From DASXMR01 sp036495525 (GTDB taxonomy: Bacteria > Actinomycetota > Actinomycetes > Streptosporangiales > Streptosporangiaceae), in contig DASXMR010000129.1 in NCBI GenBank assembly GCA_036495525.1, positions 1 through 8,147 on the forward strand: 8,147 bases of DNA, written 5' to 3'. Below are positions 1 through 5,870 of this stretch, piece after piece. The notes below the pieces were generated by a model. The model had not been told where the DNA came from and did no database searches. It saw only the letters and a program-made list of their open reading frames with translations. Within the stretch, counting starts at the first letter, position 1. Each line of letters starts with the position of its first letter. Position numbers and translations under genes: made by a program.

Positions 1-861
1 GAAGGCGCCGCCCACGCTGGTGCACTGCTTCGCCGAGGCGCAGGACACGTCGGTCAGGTCGCTGACGCTGGCGCCGATCCGGTTCGGCGTGCTCTGCTGC
101 GTCCAGGTGCTGCCGTCCCAGCGCTCGGCCAGCGACACCACGCCCGAGCCGTTGTTATAGTCCCCGGCCGCCGTGCAGGCATTCGCGGACGTGCACGACA
201 CGCCGCCGAGGAAGCCTCCGGCCGGGCTGGTCGGGCTCATGATCGTCCAGCTCGATCCGTTCCAGTGCTCGGCCAGCATGCTGCTGCCAGCGGTTCCCAC
301 CGCGATGCACGAGCTGACGGACGTGCAGGATACCCCGTTGAAGCGGTTGTTCGGGGACGAGGCCAGCGCGGGTGTGGTCTGGAGCTTCCAGCTGGTGCCG
401 TTCCACTTCTCCGCGAACAGGAACTCGTTGCTTGTCTTCCTGTTGAAGGAGCCGACCGCCTCGCACGAGGTCGCCGACACGCAGGACACTTCGCTCAGGA
501 AGGCCCTGGTCGCGCCCGTGGGGGTGGGAGTGCCCTGGATTGTCCAGGTCGAGCCGTTCCAGGTCTCGGCCAGCGTGTCGAGGTTGATGCCGACGCCGGT
601 CAGGATGTCGCCGACCGCGACACAGTCCGTCGCGGACAGGCAGTCCACCCCGTTCAGGTTGCTGCTGGTGCCAGCCGGGGTGTTCTGGATCGTCCAGCTG
701 CTGCCGTCCCAGCGCTCGGCGTACGTGGTGAAGACGCCCTGCCCGCCGCTGACGCTCTCGTCGCTGCCCACCGCCGTGCAGGCATCGGCGGCGGAGCAGG
801 ACACGCCGGACAGGCTGCTGCCCACCGAGCCCGCCGGATTAGGCGGCTCCTGAAGGTGCCA
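1..861 (-). repeat. Six tandem protein-coding repeats (about 141-165 bp each)
   Basis: Reading on the minus strand, unit boundaries set at the first Trp are 861-697, 696-547, 546-391, 390-250, 249-106 and 105-1 (partial). The units are diverged in DNA but share the CX5C pair, the A-E-x-W-(D/N)-G-(S/T) end and the AVG-like turn (AAG or SVG in the two distal units). The variable part is the loop between the second Cys and the A-E-x-W end, which sets the length differences between units. More units probably follow beyond the window. Confidence 0.85.
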
Positions 862-1065
862 GGCCAGCTCGGGCACCCGCTGCTGCGGGCTGGCCTGCGC
901 CGCTTGCTCGCCCTGCGCCGCTTGGGCGCCCTGCGCCACCGCCAGCACCGCCGTCGCCGCCAGCATCGCGGTCGCCGCCGTCGCCGCCGTCGCCGCCAGC
1001 GCCCCGGCTATGCCCACCCGTCCGGCATTTTTCTTACGCTTTACTGCCCCTCTAATACCCAGCAC
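1..1065 (-). CDS. Secreted Cys-containing repeat protein, probable beta-propeller (3' end cut by window)
   Basis: Function unknown. The reading frame is open from a GTG at 1065 to the window edge (355 codons seen). A GGAGGGG Shine-Dalgarno lies 6 nt before the GTG. The N-terminus has a basic stretch (VKRKK) and then an Ala-rich hydrophobic stretch to about residue 50, which looks like a signal peptide, so export is inferred. From about residue 69 there are at least six repeats of 47-55 residues. Each starts with W-x-x-Q or similar, has a core close to L-x-x-VSC-x5-C-x-AVG, and ends in A-E-x-W-(N/D)-G-(S/T)-(S/T). The paired Cys in every unit suggest a disulfide per repeat. The W/G pattern and unit length resemble extracellular blade-repeat (propeller-like) proteins common in actinomycetes. 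That fold is inference. No catalytic motif is visible. The gene reads away from the hairpin at 1178-1209 and appears to be a separate transcription unit. Confidence 0.85.
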   Translation of the reverse strand, partial: MLGIRGAVKRKKNAGRVGIAGALAATAATAATAMLAATAVLAVAQGAQAAQGEQAAQASPQQRVPELAWHLQEPPNPAGSVGSSLSGVSCSAADACTAVGSDESVSGGQGVFTTYAERWDGSSWTIQNTPAGTSSNLNGVDCLSATDCVAVGDILTGVGINLDTLAETWNGSTWTIQGTPTPTGATRAFLSEVSCVSATSCEAVGSFNRKTSNEFLFAEKWNGTSWKLQTTPALASSPNNRFNGVSCTSVSSCIAVGTAGSSMLAEHWNGSSWTIMSPTSPAGGFLGGVSCTSANACTAAGDYNNGSGVVSLAERWDGSTWTQQSTPNRIGASVSDLTDVSCASAKQCTSVGGAF

Positions 1066-1071
1066 GTGCGT

Positions 1072-1078
1072 CCCCTCC
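1072..1078 (-). promoter_or_regulatory. Ribosome binding site fixing a GTG start
   Basis: GGAGGGG on the minus strand, 6 nt before the GTG at 1065. It decides the start of the repeat protein: the first in-frame ATG lies 33 codons further in, inside the hydrophobic export segment, and would remove the basic n-region. Confidence 0.7.
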
Positions 1079-1177
1079 AAAGTTCATTTAGCGAATTTCG
1101 CCCGCTTTGGACGGTTTTTACCACAGATGCGTGAACAATGACACTCCCCATCACGCCAGCTGCATGAGCGACCGTGA

Positions 1178-1209
1178 AGACCTTTACGCGCTATCACGCG
1201 GAAAGGTCT
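1178..1209 (-). terminator. Strong hairpin, candidate terminator
   Basis: AGACCTTT (1178-1185) pairs with AAAGGTCT (1202-1209), and CGCG (1187-1190) pairs with CGCG (1197-1200). One A/G mismatch separates the two blocks and the loop is 6 nt. This gives 12 paired bases in a 32-nt element. It lies about 60 nt past the stop of the 48-residue gene and about 110 nt before the start of the next minus-strand gene, where a terminator would be expected. No T-run follows on either strand, so it could instead be an operator or an mRNA-processing structure. Confidence 0.4.
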
Positions 1210-1270
1210 ACGCGATCATTGTGGGTACCGGTGGCGGGACCTGGAGCAAGGCGAGGCTGGTTCTCGCGGG

Positions 1271-1417
1271 CTACTCGGCTTCAGGGGGTGGCTGCGCCTG
1301 GGCTTCGGCGATCTTGCGAATGGATTCCGAGGTGGGCCTGCCCTTGGCGGAGTTGCGTTCGACGATCATCCTGGCCGCATCGGCCTGGGCGTCGGTCACG
1401 TACACCTTTTTCGCCAT
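1271..1417 (-). CDS. 48-residue small protein, translationally coupled
   Basis: Not recognised as a named family. The ATG at 1417 shares its A with the TGA stop of the gene upstream (TGATG), and a GAGGAAGG Shine-Dalgarno lies about 10 nt before it. The protein begins MAKKVYVTDAQADAARMIVE, continues with a basic/polar middle (RNSAKGRPTSESIRKIAEAQ) and ends in a Pro/acidic tail. There is no membrane segment, Cys or signal peptide. Two short helices are likely (residues 9-22 and 30-41). Similar short 'AKKVYVTD...' proteins occur in actinomycetes as hypotheticals (from memory, not checked). Codon use matches the surrounding genes, with mostly G/C third positions. A nucleic-acid or partner-binding accessory role for the upstream membrane protein is only a guess. 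Confidence 0.75.
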   Translation of the reverse strand: MAKKVYVTDAQADAARMIVERNSAKGRPTSESIRKIAEAQAQPPPEAE

Positions 1418-1878
1418 CAGGTGCCGCCTTCCTCGCGGCCGTGGTTTTCCTCGTCCGCGGTGCCTCGGTCATCCTCGGCGCCTGGATCCGATGGTACGTC
1501 AGCCCCCGCGACGGCCGGAAGACCAGATGCCGCGATGACCTGCGCGTTGTCACCGAGCTGCTCGATCTCCCTAACCGGGATCCTGACGACCGCGTTCAGC
1601 GCCGCATCGATGAAGAGCTGCTGATGCTCATCGAGCAGATCCGATTCGCCGAGCGCCCGCAGTTCGGCCACGCCCAGCCGGGCGTGGGTTTCCTCGTCGG
1701 ACACCGCCAGCTCGGCGGCCCAGCGCAGGCTGCGCATGACCTCCTCGCGCCTGGAGCGCGCCTCGAGCTCCGCGGCCCCCTGCCGGGTGATGCGCTGGGC
1801 GAACAGCACCCCGGCGAACGTGAGCACCGGCGAGCCGAAGCTGAGCAGGTACACCGCCCAGGTGGGCAAAGTCGTCAC
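1417..1878 (-). CDS. Hypothetical 153-residue protein with one N-terminal membrane segment
   Basis: The function is not recognised. The start is GTG at 1878, preceded by AAGGTGG on the minus strand. Residues 7-28 form a single hydrophobic helix (WAVYLLSFGSPVLTFAGVLF). A basic, charged helical stretch follows (residues 29-60, rich in R/E/A, coiled-coil-like), then an amphipathic helical region to about residue 110. The tail is disordered, acidic and Gly/Glu-rich (about 125-153). No cleavable signal is obvious, so a membrane anchor with a cytoplasmic body is likely. It is coupled to the 48-residue gene by a 1-nt stop/start overlap and lies 62 bp after the permease gene on the same strand. Two GC palindromes sit in that gap, so a separate transcript is plausible. 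Confidence 0.8.
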   Translation of the reverse strand: MTTLPTWAVYLLSFGSPVLTFAGVLFAQRITRQGAAELEARSRREEVMRSLRWAAELAVSDEETHARLGVAELRALGESDLLDEHQQLFIDAALNAVVRIPVREIEQLGDNAQVIAASGLPAVAGADVPSDPGAEDDRGTADEENHGREEGGT

Positions 1879-1904
1879 GACGCCACCTTAGGGCGCGGGG
1901 GTGC

Positions 1905-1941
1905 GGCCCGCGCGCGGGCCGGCCGCTGACCCGGGCGGGTC
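1905..1941 (-). terminator. Two adjacent GC palindromes after the permease gene
   Basis: A perfect 16-bp palindrome GGCCCGCGCGCGGGCC lies at 1905-1920. A second inverted repeat, GACCCG-GG-CGGGTC, lies at 1928-1941 and touches the permease stop codon. The position immediately downstream of a three-gene operon suggests transcript termination or 3'-end protection. There is no T-tract, and short palindromes are common in DNA this GC-rich, so the call is tentative. Confidence 0.35.
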
Positions 1942-2873
1942 TAGCTGGTGACGTCGCTGCTGGTGAAGCGGGCCCAGGCGATCGCGCCGAAGACGACGAT
2001 GTAAACGCCGAACGACAGCAGGCCGCGCGTCAGCGTTGTGGTGTCGACCGGCGAGCGGAGCAGCGAGTCGAACGAGTCCCACCAGTGCGTGGGCAGGTAC
2101 GGGTGCACCACGGAGAACTGCGGCACGCTGTCGCCCACCTGGCTGGCCACCACGATGATCGCCAGCGCCGCGATCGCGCCGATGGCGTGCTCGGTGAAGG
2201 TGGAGATGGCCAGCCCGATCGCGCCGAGCGAGGCCATCGCGGCGGCCACGTACAGGGTCACGAACAGCACCCGCAGCAGGCCCTCGGCCAGGCTGACGCT
2301 GGTGCCCGACAGCAGCGTGACCGGCCCGACCGGGAACAGCGCGACCCCGGCGACCAGCGAGACCGAGGTGATGATGCCGGCCGCGACCAGGCCGAACGCG
2401 ACCACGGTCAGGTACTTGACGCCGAGCAGCCTGGTCCGGCCGGCCGGCACGCAGAGCAGGTAGCGCAGCGTGCCGTAGCCCGCCTCGCCGGCCACCGAGT
2501 CGCCGGCCGCCACCGCCACGACGAGCGGCAGCACCAGCGTGAGCTGGATGGTCAGCGCGAGGAAGGACAGGAACACCCCGTTGCCCGCCACCTGGTCGAG
2601 GAACGGCGGGCCTTGCCCGCCGCCGCCCGACGTCGGCGGCGCGGCCAACCGCAGCGCGATCCCGATGATCACGTGGATCACCGCGACCACACCCAGCAGG
2701 GCCAGGTTGCGTCGCCGCCGGAAGACCAGCCTGAACTCCGAGGCCAGCAGCCGCAGCCAGGACACGGCCGGCCGCTGATAGGGCGCCGCCGCCGCGGCCG
2801 GGTTGCGCGGCGACCACGCGGTCACCAGCGCTCCGCGTGCCTCGCGTTCCGCGCCCGGCTCAGCCGTCGACAT
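1941..2873 (-). CDS. ABC-2 type transporter permease
   Basis: This is the membrane subunit of the ABC exporter whose ATPase is encoded just upstream. The protein has 310 residues. An N-terminal cytoplasmic region rich in Ala/Pro/Arg (1-55) is followed by about six predicted membrane segments (roughly 57-77, 101-123, 153-180, 198-224, 230-247, 284-302). The loop after segment 2 holds E-x-x-x-GTLRYLL (residues 130-140) followed by P-A-G-R-T-R-L-L, a pattern typical of ABC-2 permeases of the BcrB/NatB type. The start chosen is the ATG at 2873, which sits inside the end of the ATPase gene (14-nt overlap) and has GGGGAGGG a few bases before it. The frame is open upstream to 3017, but that extension would only read the ATPase gene in another frame. 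The substrate cannot be predicted. A peptide, lipid or small hydrophobic compound is possible. Confidence 0.9.
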   Translation of the reverse strand: MSTAEPGAEREARGALVTAWSPRNPAAAAAPYQRPAVSWLRLLASEFRLVFRRRRNLALLGVVAVIHVIIGIALRLAAPPTSGGGGQGPPFLDQVAGNGVFLSFLALTIQLTLVLPLVVAVAAGDSVAGEAGYGTLRYLLCVPAGRTRLLGVKYLTVVAFGLVAAGIITSVSLVAGVALFPVGPVTLLSGTSVSLAEGLLRVLFVTLYVAAAMASLGAIGLAISTFTEHAIGAIAALAIIVVASQVGDSVPQFSVVHPYLPTHWWDSFDSLLRSPVDTTTLTRGLLSFGVYIVVFGAIAWARFTSSDVTS

Positions 2874-3837
2874 CGAATCCCTCCCCGGTGAGACCGACGA
2901 ACAGTTCCTCCAGGCTGGGCCGCACCGTGGCCAGGCCGCGCACCGGCACGCCCTGGTGCACGAGCTCGGCGCACACCCGTTCGGGCAGGAAATCGCCGAG
3001 CTGCGCGGACGCCTCATCGCCGGCCGCCTGCGCGTCCTGCAGGCCGAACTTCTCGAGCACCGCCGCGGCGGCCAGCGGATCGGGCGTCTGCACCCGGATG
3101 CGGGCCGCCCCGGTGCGGCGCAGTTCGTCCAGCGAGCCCTGGAAGACGAGCCGGCCGGTACGCATCACGCCCACGTGCGTGCAGATCTGCTCGACCTCCG
3201 CCAGCAGGTGCGAGGAGACGAAGACGGTGGTGCCCTCGGCGGCAATCTCCCTGATCAGCGAGCGCACCTCGCGGGTGCCCTGCGGATCGAGCCCATTGGT
3301 CGGCTCATCCAGGATGATCAGCTCGCGCGGCTGGAGCAGGCCCGCGGCGATGGCGAGCCGCTGCTTCATGCCGAGCGAGTAGTTCCGGTAGCGTTTTTTT
3401 GCGGCCGAACGGAGCCCCACACGCTCCAGGGCAGTGTCGATCCGCTGCCCGGCGGTCCTCGGGTCGGCGGTCCGGTCGGCGGCGTCGCAGCGGGCCAGGT
3501 TGTCCCGGCCGTTCATGAACGGGTAGAACGCGGGCCCTTCGACCAGCGAGCCGACCCGGGGCAGCACACGCACCGCGCCGTCCGGCATCGGGGCGCCGAG
3601 CAGCTCGTGCTGGCCGCTGGTCGGGTAAACCAGGCCGAGCAGCATCCTGATCGTGGTCGTCTTGCCGGAGCCGTTCGGGCCGAGGAAGCCGTACACGCTG
3701 CCGCGCGGCACGTCGAGGTCGATGTGGTCCACCGCCAGCTGCCCGCCACGGAACCGCTTGGCCAGGCCGCGCGAGGTGATCGCGGACCCGGCCTGCAGCG
3801 CCGCGGCGGCCAGCTCGGCCGTGGCTGATGCGGTCAT
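2860..3837 (-). CDS. ABC transporter ATP-binding protein, BcrA/DrrA-like
   Basis: This is the ATPase partner of the downstream permease (325 residues). Residues 1-20 are an Ala-rich lead, and the nucleotide-binding domain runs from about 20 to 235. Walker A is GPNGSGKTT (53-61). The Q-loop region is VGSLVEGPAFYPF with Glu at position 100 in place of Gln, as in many BcrA-type ATPases. The signature is YSLGMKQR (153-160) rather than LSGGQ, also usual in this group. Walker B is LIILDEP (173-179), the D-loop NGLD (181-184) and the switch His H210 (SSH). The last 90 residues resemble the C-terminal accessory domain of drug/peptide-export ATPases. The ATG at 3837 overlaps the TGA of the LolA-like gene (ATGA), so translation is probably coupled. 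An A7 run lies just before the signature motif. Confidence 0.95.
   Translation of the reverse strand: MTASATAELAAAALQAGSAITSRGLAKRFRGGQLAVDHIDLDVPRGSVYGFLGPNGSGKTTTIRMLLGLVYPTSGQHELLGAPMPDGAVRVLPRVGSLVEGPAFYPFMNGRDNLARCDAADRTADPRTAGQRIDTALERVGLRSAAKKRYRNYSLGMKQRLAIAAGLLQPRELIILDEPTNGLDPQGTREVRSLIREIAAEGTTVFVSSHLLAEVEQICTHVGVMRTGRLVFQGSLDELRRTGAARIRVQTPDPLAAAAVLEKFGLQDAQAAGDEASAQLGDFLPERVCAELVHQGVPVRGLATVRPSLEELFVGLTGEGFDVDG
3394..3400 (-). other. A7 homopolymer (A-AAA-AAA) inside the ABC ATPase gene
   Basis: The minus strand reads GCA AAA AAA CGC at the codons for Ala-Lys-Lys-Arg (residues 146-149), 4 residues before the ABC signature motif. In frame this is A_AAA_AAA, the classic -1 slippery pattern, and long A-runs also allow transcriptional slippage. 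A -1 shift would read about 30 further codons to a TGA and lose the signature and Walker B. The run is directly visible; any slippage is inference. Confidence 0.5.
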
Positions 3838-5024
3838 CTGGCGTGCGCGGCGGCGCTGTACAGCACGGCCGGGGTGACCGCCCCGAGCAGGACCCGGCCG
3901 TCGTTGGTCATCAGCACGGACAGCAGCTTGGTGCGCACCAGCTGGCCGCTCCCCCAGGCGCCATGCACCTCGGTCCCCGAGTGCACCAGGGCACCAAGCG
4001 CCGCGGTGTCCTCGCCGTTGACCCCCGCCGACTGGCTGCCCGCGGCGGCGTGGGCCGCCGAGGAGGCCGCGCGGCTGGCCGACGCCGCGCTGCCGCTCAG
4101 GCCGCCGAGCCCGCCAAGGTCAGCGGCGGGCAGCACCGCGACGGCTAGCCAGCCGTTGCCGATCACGGTGGGCTCGGCTGCCTGCGCATGCTGGCGGGCA
4201 TTTGCGGACGAGCTGTCGCCTGGCAGCCGGACCGTGCTGACCTTGGCCCCCGGGGGCGGGCTGAAGTCGTAGTTCGCCGCGGCCGGCCTGACGAACGAGA
4301 CCGACGTGTACCCGACCTGAAACGCGGGACTCGTCGCGCCGCGCGCGTAGACCTGAACGCGGAGCGGCACGTCGCGGGTGGCGTCCACCGCGATGCGTAC
4401 CTGTCCGACCAGCGAGCTGCGGCTCTTCGGCGCGAGCACCAGCTGGTAGGCGTCCTCGCCGGCCACGATCACGTTGCTCTGCACGCTGACCCTGGTCGTC
4501 GGGCCGACCGCGGCCAGGACCTGGCGGGCCGCCTGCTGCGGGGTCAGCGGGACCTGGGCGGGCCGTGCATCGGCCGGATGCTTGCGGGCGTCGGCCGGCG
4601 CGAGGTAGCGGGTGGCCGAATTCGTGTTGCTCTGCCAGTACCAGAAGGTGCTGCCGTCCGCGATCAGGTCGCTCTCGGTCAGGCTACTCGGGACCGAAAG
4701 CCGGAAATGATCGGAGTCTGAGTACCAGATCTTGACCGTGTGCGAGCCGGTGAGCAGCGCTGCCACCGAGGTGGGGTTGCTCATCCCCGGCAGGTCCGGC
4801 AGGCCGAGCCGAGTGGTCTCGACCACCGTGCCGGTCAGCGCGGGCGCGGGCCCGGTGCGGCCGGCCACCGCGGCCAGCAGCTGCGCGGGCGTCCTGGCGG
4901 GCAGATTAGGGCTAGCCTGCGCGGTGGTGATCAGCGCTCCCGCCATTACCGCGCCGACGACGGCAATCGTGCCCGCGGGCACGGCCCACCTGGCTCGGCG
5001 GGAAAGTCTGGGCAGCCGGTACAT
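3834..5024 (-). CDS. Exported LolA/RseB-like protein
   Basis: This is a predicted extracytoplasmic protein of the LolA-like/RseB-like beta-sheet superfamily. In actinomycetes these proteins are often encoded beside an ABC transporter and a two-component system (recalled, not searched). From the ATG at 5024 it has 396 residues. A basic start (RLPRLSRRAR) and a hydrophobic stretch (13-33) end near AQA-S, so a signal peptide cleaved after about residue 37 is likely. The absence of a lipobox Cys argues against a lipoprotein. Recognisable stretches include L-T-G-T-V-V-E near residue 65, HTVKIWYSDSDHFRLS, and QLVLAPKSRSSLVGQVRIAVD followed by VPLRVQVY, a typical LolA-like core. Residues about 296-336 are Ala/Ser/Gly-rich low complexity. 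The ATG at 5024 is preferred because GAGGTG lies 4 nt before it; the GTG at 5051 has a weak site. It is first in the operon. It may bind lipid or lipoprotein outside the membrane, but its ligand is unknown. Confidence 0.85.
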   Translation of the reverse strand: MYRLPRLSRRARWAVPAGTIAVVGAVMAGALITTAQASPNLPARTPAQLLAAVAGRTGPAPALTGTVVETTRLGLPDLPGMSNPTSVAALLTGSHTVKIWYSDSDHFRLSVPSSLTESDLIADGSTFWYWQSNTNSATRYLAPADARKHPADARPAQVPLTPQQAARQVLAAVGPTTRVSVQSNVIVAGEDAYQLVLAPKSRSSLVGQVRIAVDATRDVPLRVQVYARGATSPAFQVGYTSVSFVRPAAANYDFSPPPGAKVSTVRLPGDSSSANARQHAQAAEPTVIGNGWLAVAVLPAADLGGLGGLSGSAASASRAASSAAHAAAGSQSAGVNGEDTAALGALVHSGTEVHGAWGSGQLVRTKLLSVLMTNDGRVLLGAVTPAVLYSAAAHAR

Positions 5025-5192
5025 GCGACACCTCATTCGTCTCTTTGTCACTGCCTAGCATGCCGGACGCGGCCTGAGCTGAGCCTGAGAGCGGCTGAGA
5101 CCGCTCACAGCCACGCCGGGCCCGCGGCACCTAGCATGAGAGCCCAGGTGGGCAGACTGAAACGCGGCGGGAGAGGAAACCGGGAGCCGACC
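5025..5192. promoter_or_regulatory. Shared divergent promoter region
   Basis: These 168 bases separate the LolA-like/ABC operon (minus) from the regulator/kinase operon (plus). A TAGCAT at 5132-5137 is a reasonable -10 for the plus direction, with the phased CTGAG repeats ending just upstream of the expected -35. No convincing -35 hexamer is visible, which would fit an activator-dependent promoter. A 9-bp direct repeat, CCTAGCATG, occurs at 5054-5062 and 5130-5138. For the minus direction only a weak TAGGCA (5052-5057) is seen. GGGAG at 5182-5186 is the likely ribosome site of the regulator. Confidence 0.5.
5072..5100 (+). promoter_or_regulatory. Phased GCCTGAG direct repeats, candidate response-regulator operator
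   Basis: GCCTGAG (5072-5078), GCCTGAGA (5083-5090) and GGCTGAGA (5093-5100) recur every 10-11 bp, about one helical turn. An extra CTGAG lies at 5079-5083. Direct repeats at this spacing are how OmpR/PhoB-family dimers bind. The site lies about 90-120 bp before the regulator start and about 50-75 bp before the LolA-like gene, so it could serve both directions. Binding is inferred. Confidence 0.5.
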
Positions 5193-5870
5193 ATGCGCGT
5201 GCTGGTGGTAGAGGACGAGCGGCGGCTGGCGGCCGCGGTGCGGCTGGGGCTGCAGGCCGAGGGCTTCGCCGTCGACCTCGCTCATAACGGCCAGGACGGC
5301 CTGCACCTGGCCCGCGAAGGCGGCTACGACGCCGTGGTGCTCGACATCATGCTGCCCGGGCTGTCCGGCTACAAGATCTGCGAGCGGCTGCGGGCCGAGG
5401 GCAACTGGGTGCCGATCCTCATCCTGTCGGCCAAGGATGGCGAGTACGACCAGGCCGACGGGCTGGATCTCGGCGCCGACGACTACCTCACCAAGCCGTT
5501 CTCCTACATCGTGCTGGCCGCCCGGCTGCGCGCGCTGCTGCGCCGCGGTGCCGCCCCCCGGCCTGCCGTGCTCGAGGCCGGCGATCTGTCGCTGGATCCG
5601 GCCAGCCGTTCGGTCCGCCGGGGCGAGGCGAGCATCGAGCTGACCCCGCGGGAGTTCGCGCTGCTGGAGTTCCTGATGCGGCGGGCCGGCCAGGTGGTGC
5701 CCAAGACCGAGATCCTGGAGCACGTCTGGGACGCCTACGACGCGGCCGAGCTCAACGTCGTCGAGGTCTACGCCGGCTACCTGCGCCGCAAGATCGACGC
5801 GCCGTTCGGCCGGGCCGCGCTGCAGACGGTGCGCGGCGCCGGCTACCGGCTGGCTTCCGATGGCGGCTGA
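5193..5870 (+). CDS. OmpR/PhoB-family response regulator
   Basis: This is the cytoplasmic DNA-binding output protein of the two-component pair (225 residues). Residues 1-116 form the receiver domain: acidic pocket E7-D8, phospho-acceptor D51 in VVLDIMLPG, S79, and K101 in LTKPF. Residues about 127-222 form a winged-helix domain with the usual L-T-P-R-E-F-A-L-L-E-F-L helix, the recognition-helix region NVVEVYAGYLRRKI, and the final TVRGAGYRL hairpin. All key residues are present, so the protein should be functional. The ATG at 5193 follows GGGAG by 6 nt. The frame is open far upstream, but that part reads through the divergent promoter and antisense to the LolA-like gene. The stop overlaps the kinase start by 11 nt. 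It probably regulates its own operon and the divergent ABC operon through the CTGAG repeats. Confidence 0.95.
   Translation: MRVLVVEDERRLAAAVRLGLQAEGFAVDLAHNGQDGLHLAREGGYDAVVLDIMLPGLSGYKICERLRAEGNWVPILILSAKDGEYDQADGLDLGADDYLTKPFSYIVLAARLRALLRRGAAPRPAVLEAGDLSLDPASRSVRRGEASIELTPREFALLEFLMRRAGQVVPKTEILEHVWDAYDAAELNVVEVYAGYLRRKIDAPFGRAALQTVRGAGYRLASDGG

Noticed and set aside
173..1134. Plus-strand open frames across the first kilobase
   Set aside because: They are antisense to the minus-strand repeat gene, whose frame shows clear protein repeats, a signal peptide and a ribosome site. The plus-strand products only mirror that periodicity.
1081..1140. Promoter hexamers for the repeat-protein gene (TTGTTC, TAAAAA on the minus strand)
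   Set aside because: The two hexamers are only about 12 nt apart, too close for a -35/-10 pair, and no better pair was found.
2874..3017. N-terminal extension of the permease frame
   Set aside because: It overlaps the ATPase gene in another frame, has Cys/Arg-rich composition unlike a permease, and the ATG at 2873 has a good ribosome site.
2085..3828. Long plus-strand open frames opposite the ABC genes
   Set aside because: These are antisense shadows of genes with complete ABC motifs, and their products are rich in Arg/His/Gln/Gly without any fold signature.
5025..5051. GTG at 5051 as the start of the LolA-like protein
   Set aside because: It has only a weak ribosome site, while the ATG at 5024 has GAGGTG 4 nt upstream and still keeps the full signal peptide. 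It cannot be fully excluded.
4740..5192. Long upstream extension of the response-regulator frame
   Set aside because: It runs antisense to the LolA-like gene and through the divergent promoter. The receiver domain begins exactly at the ATG at 5193.
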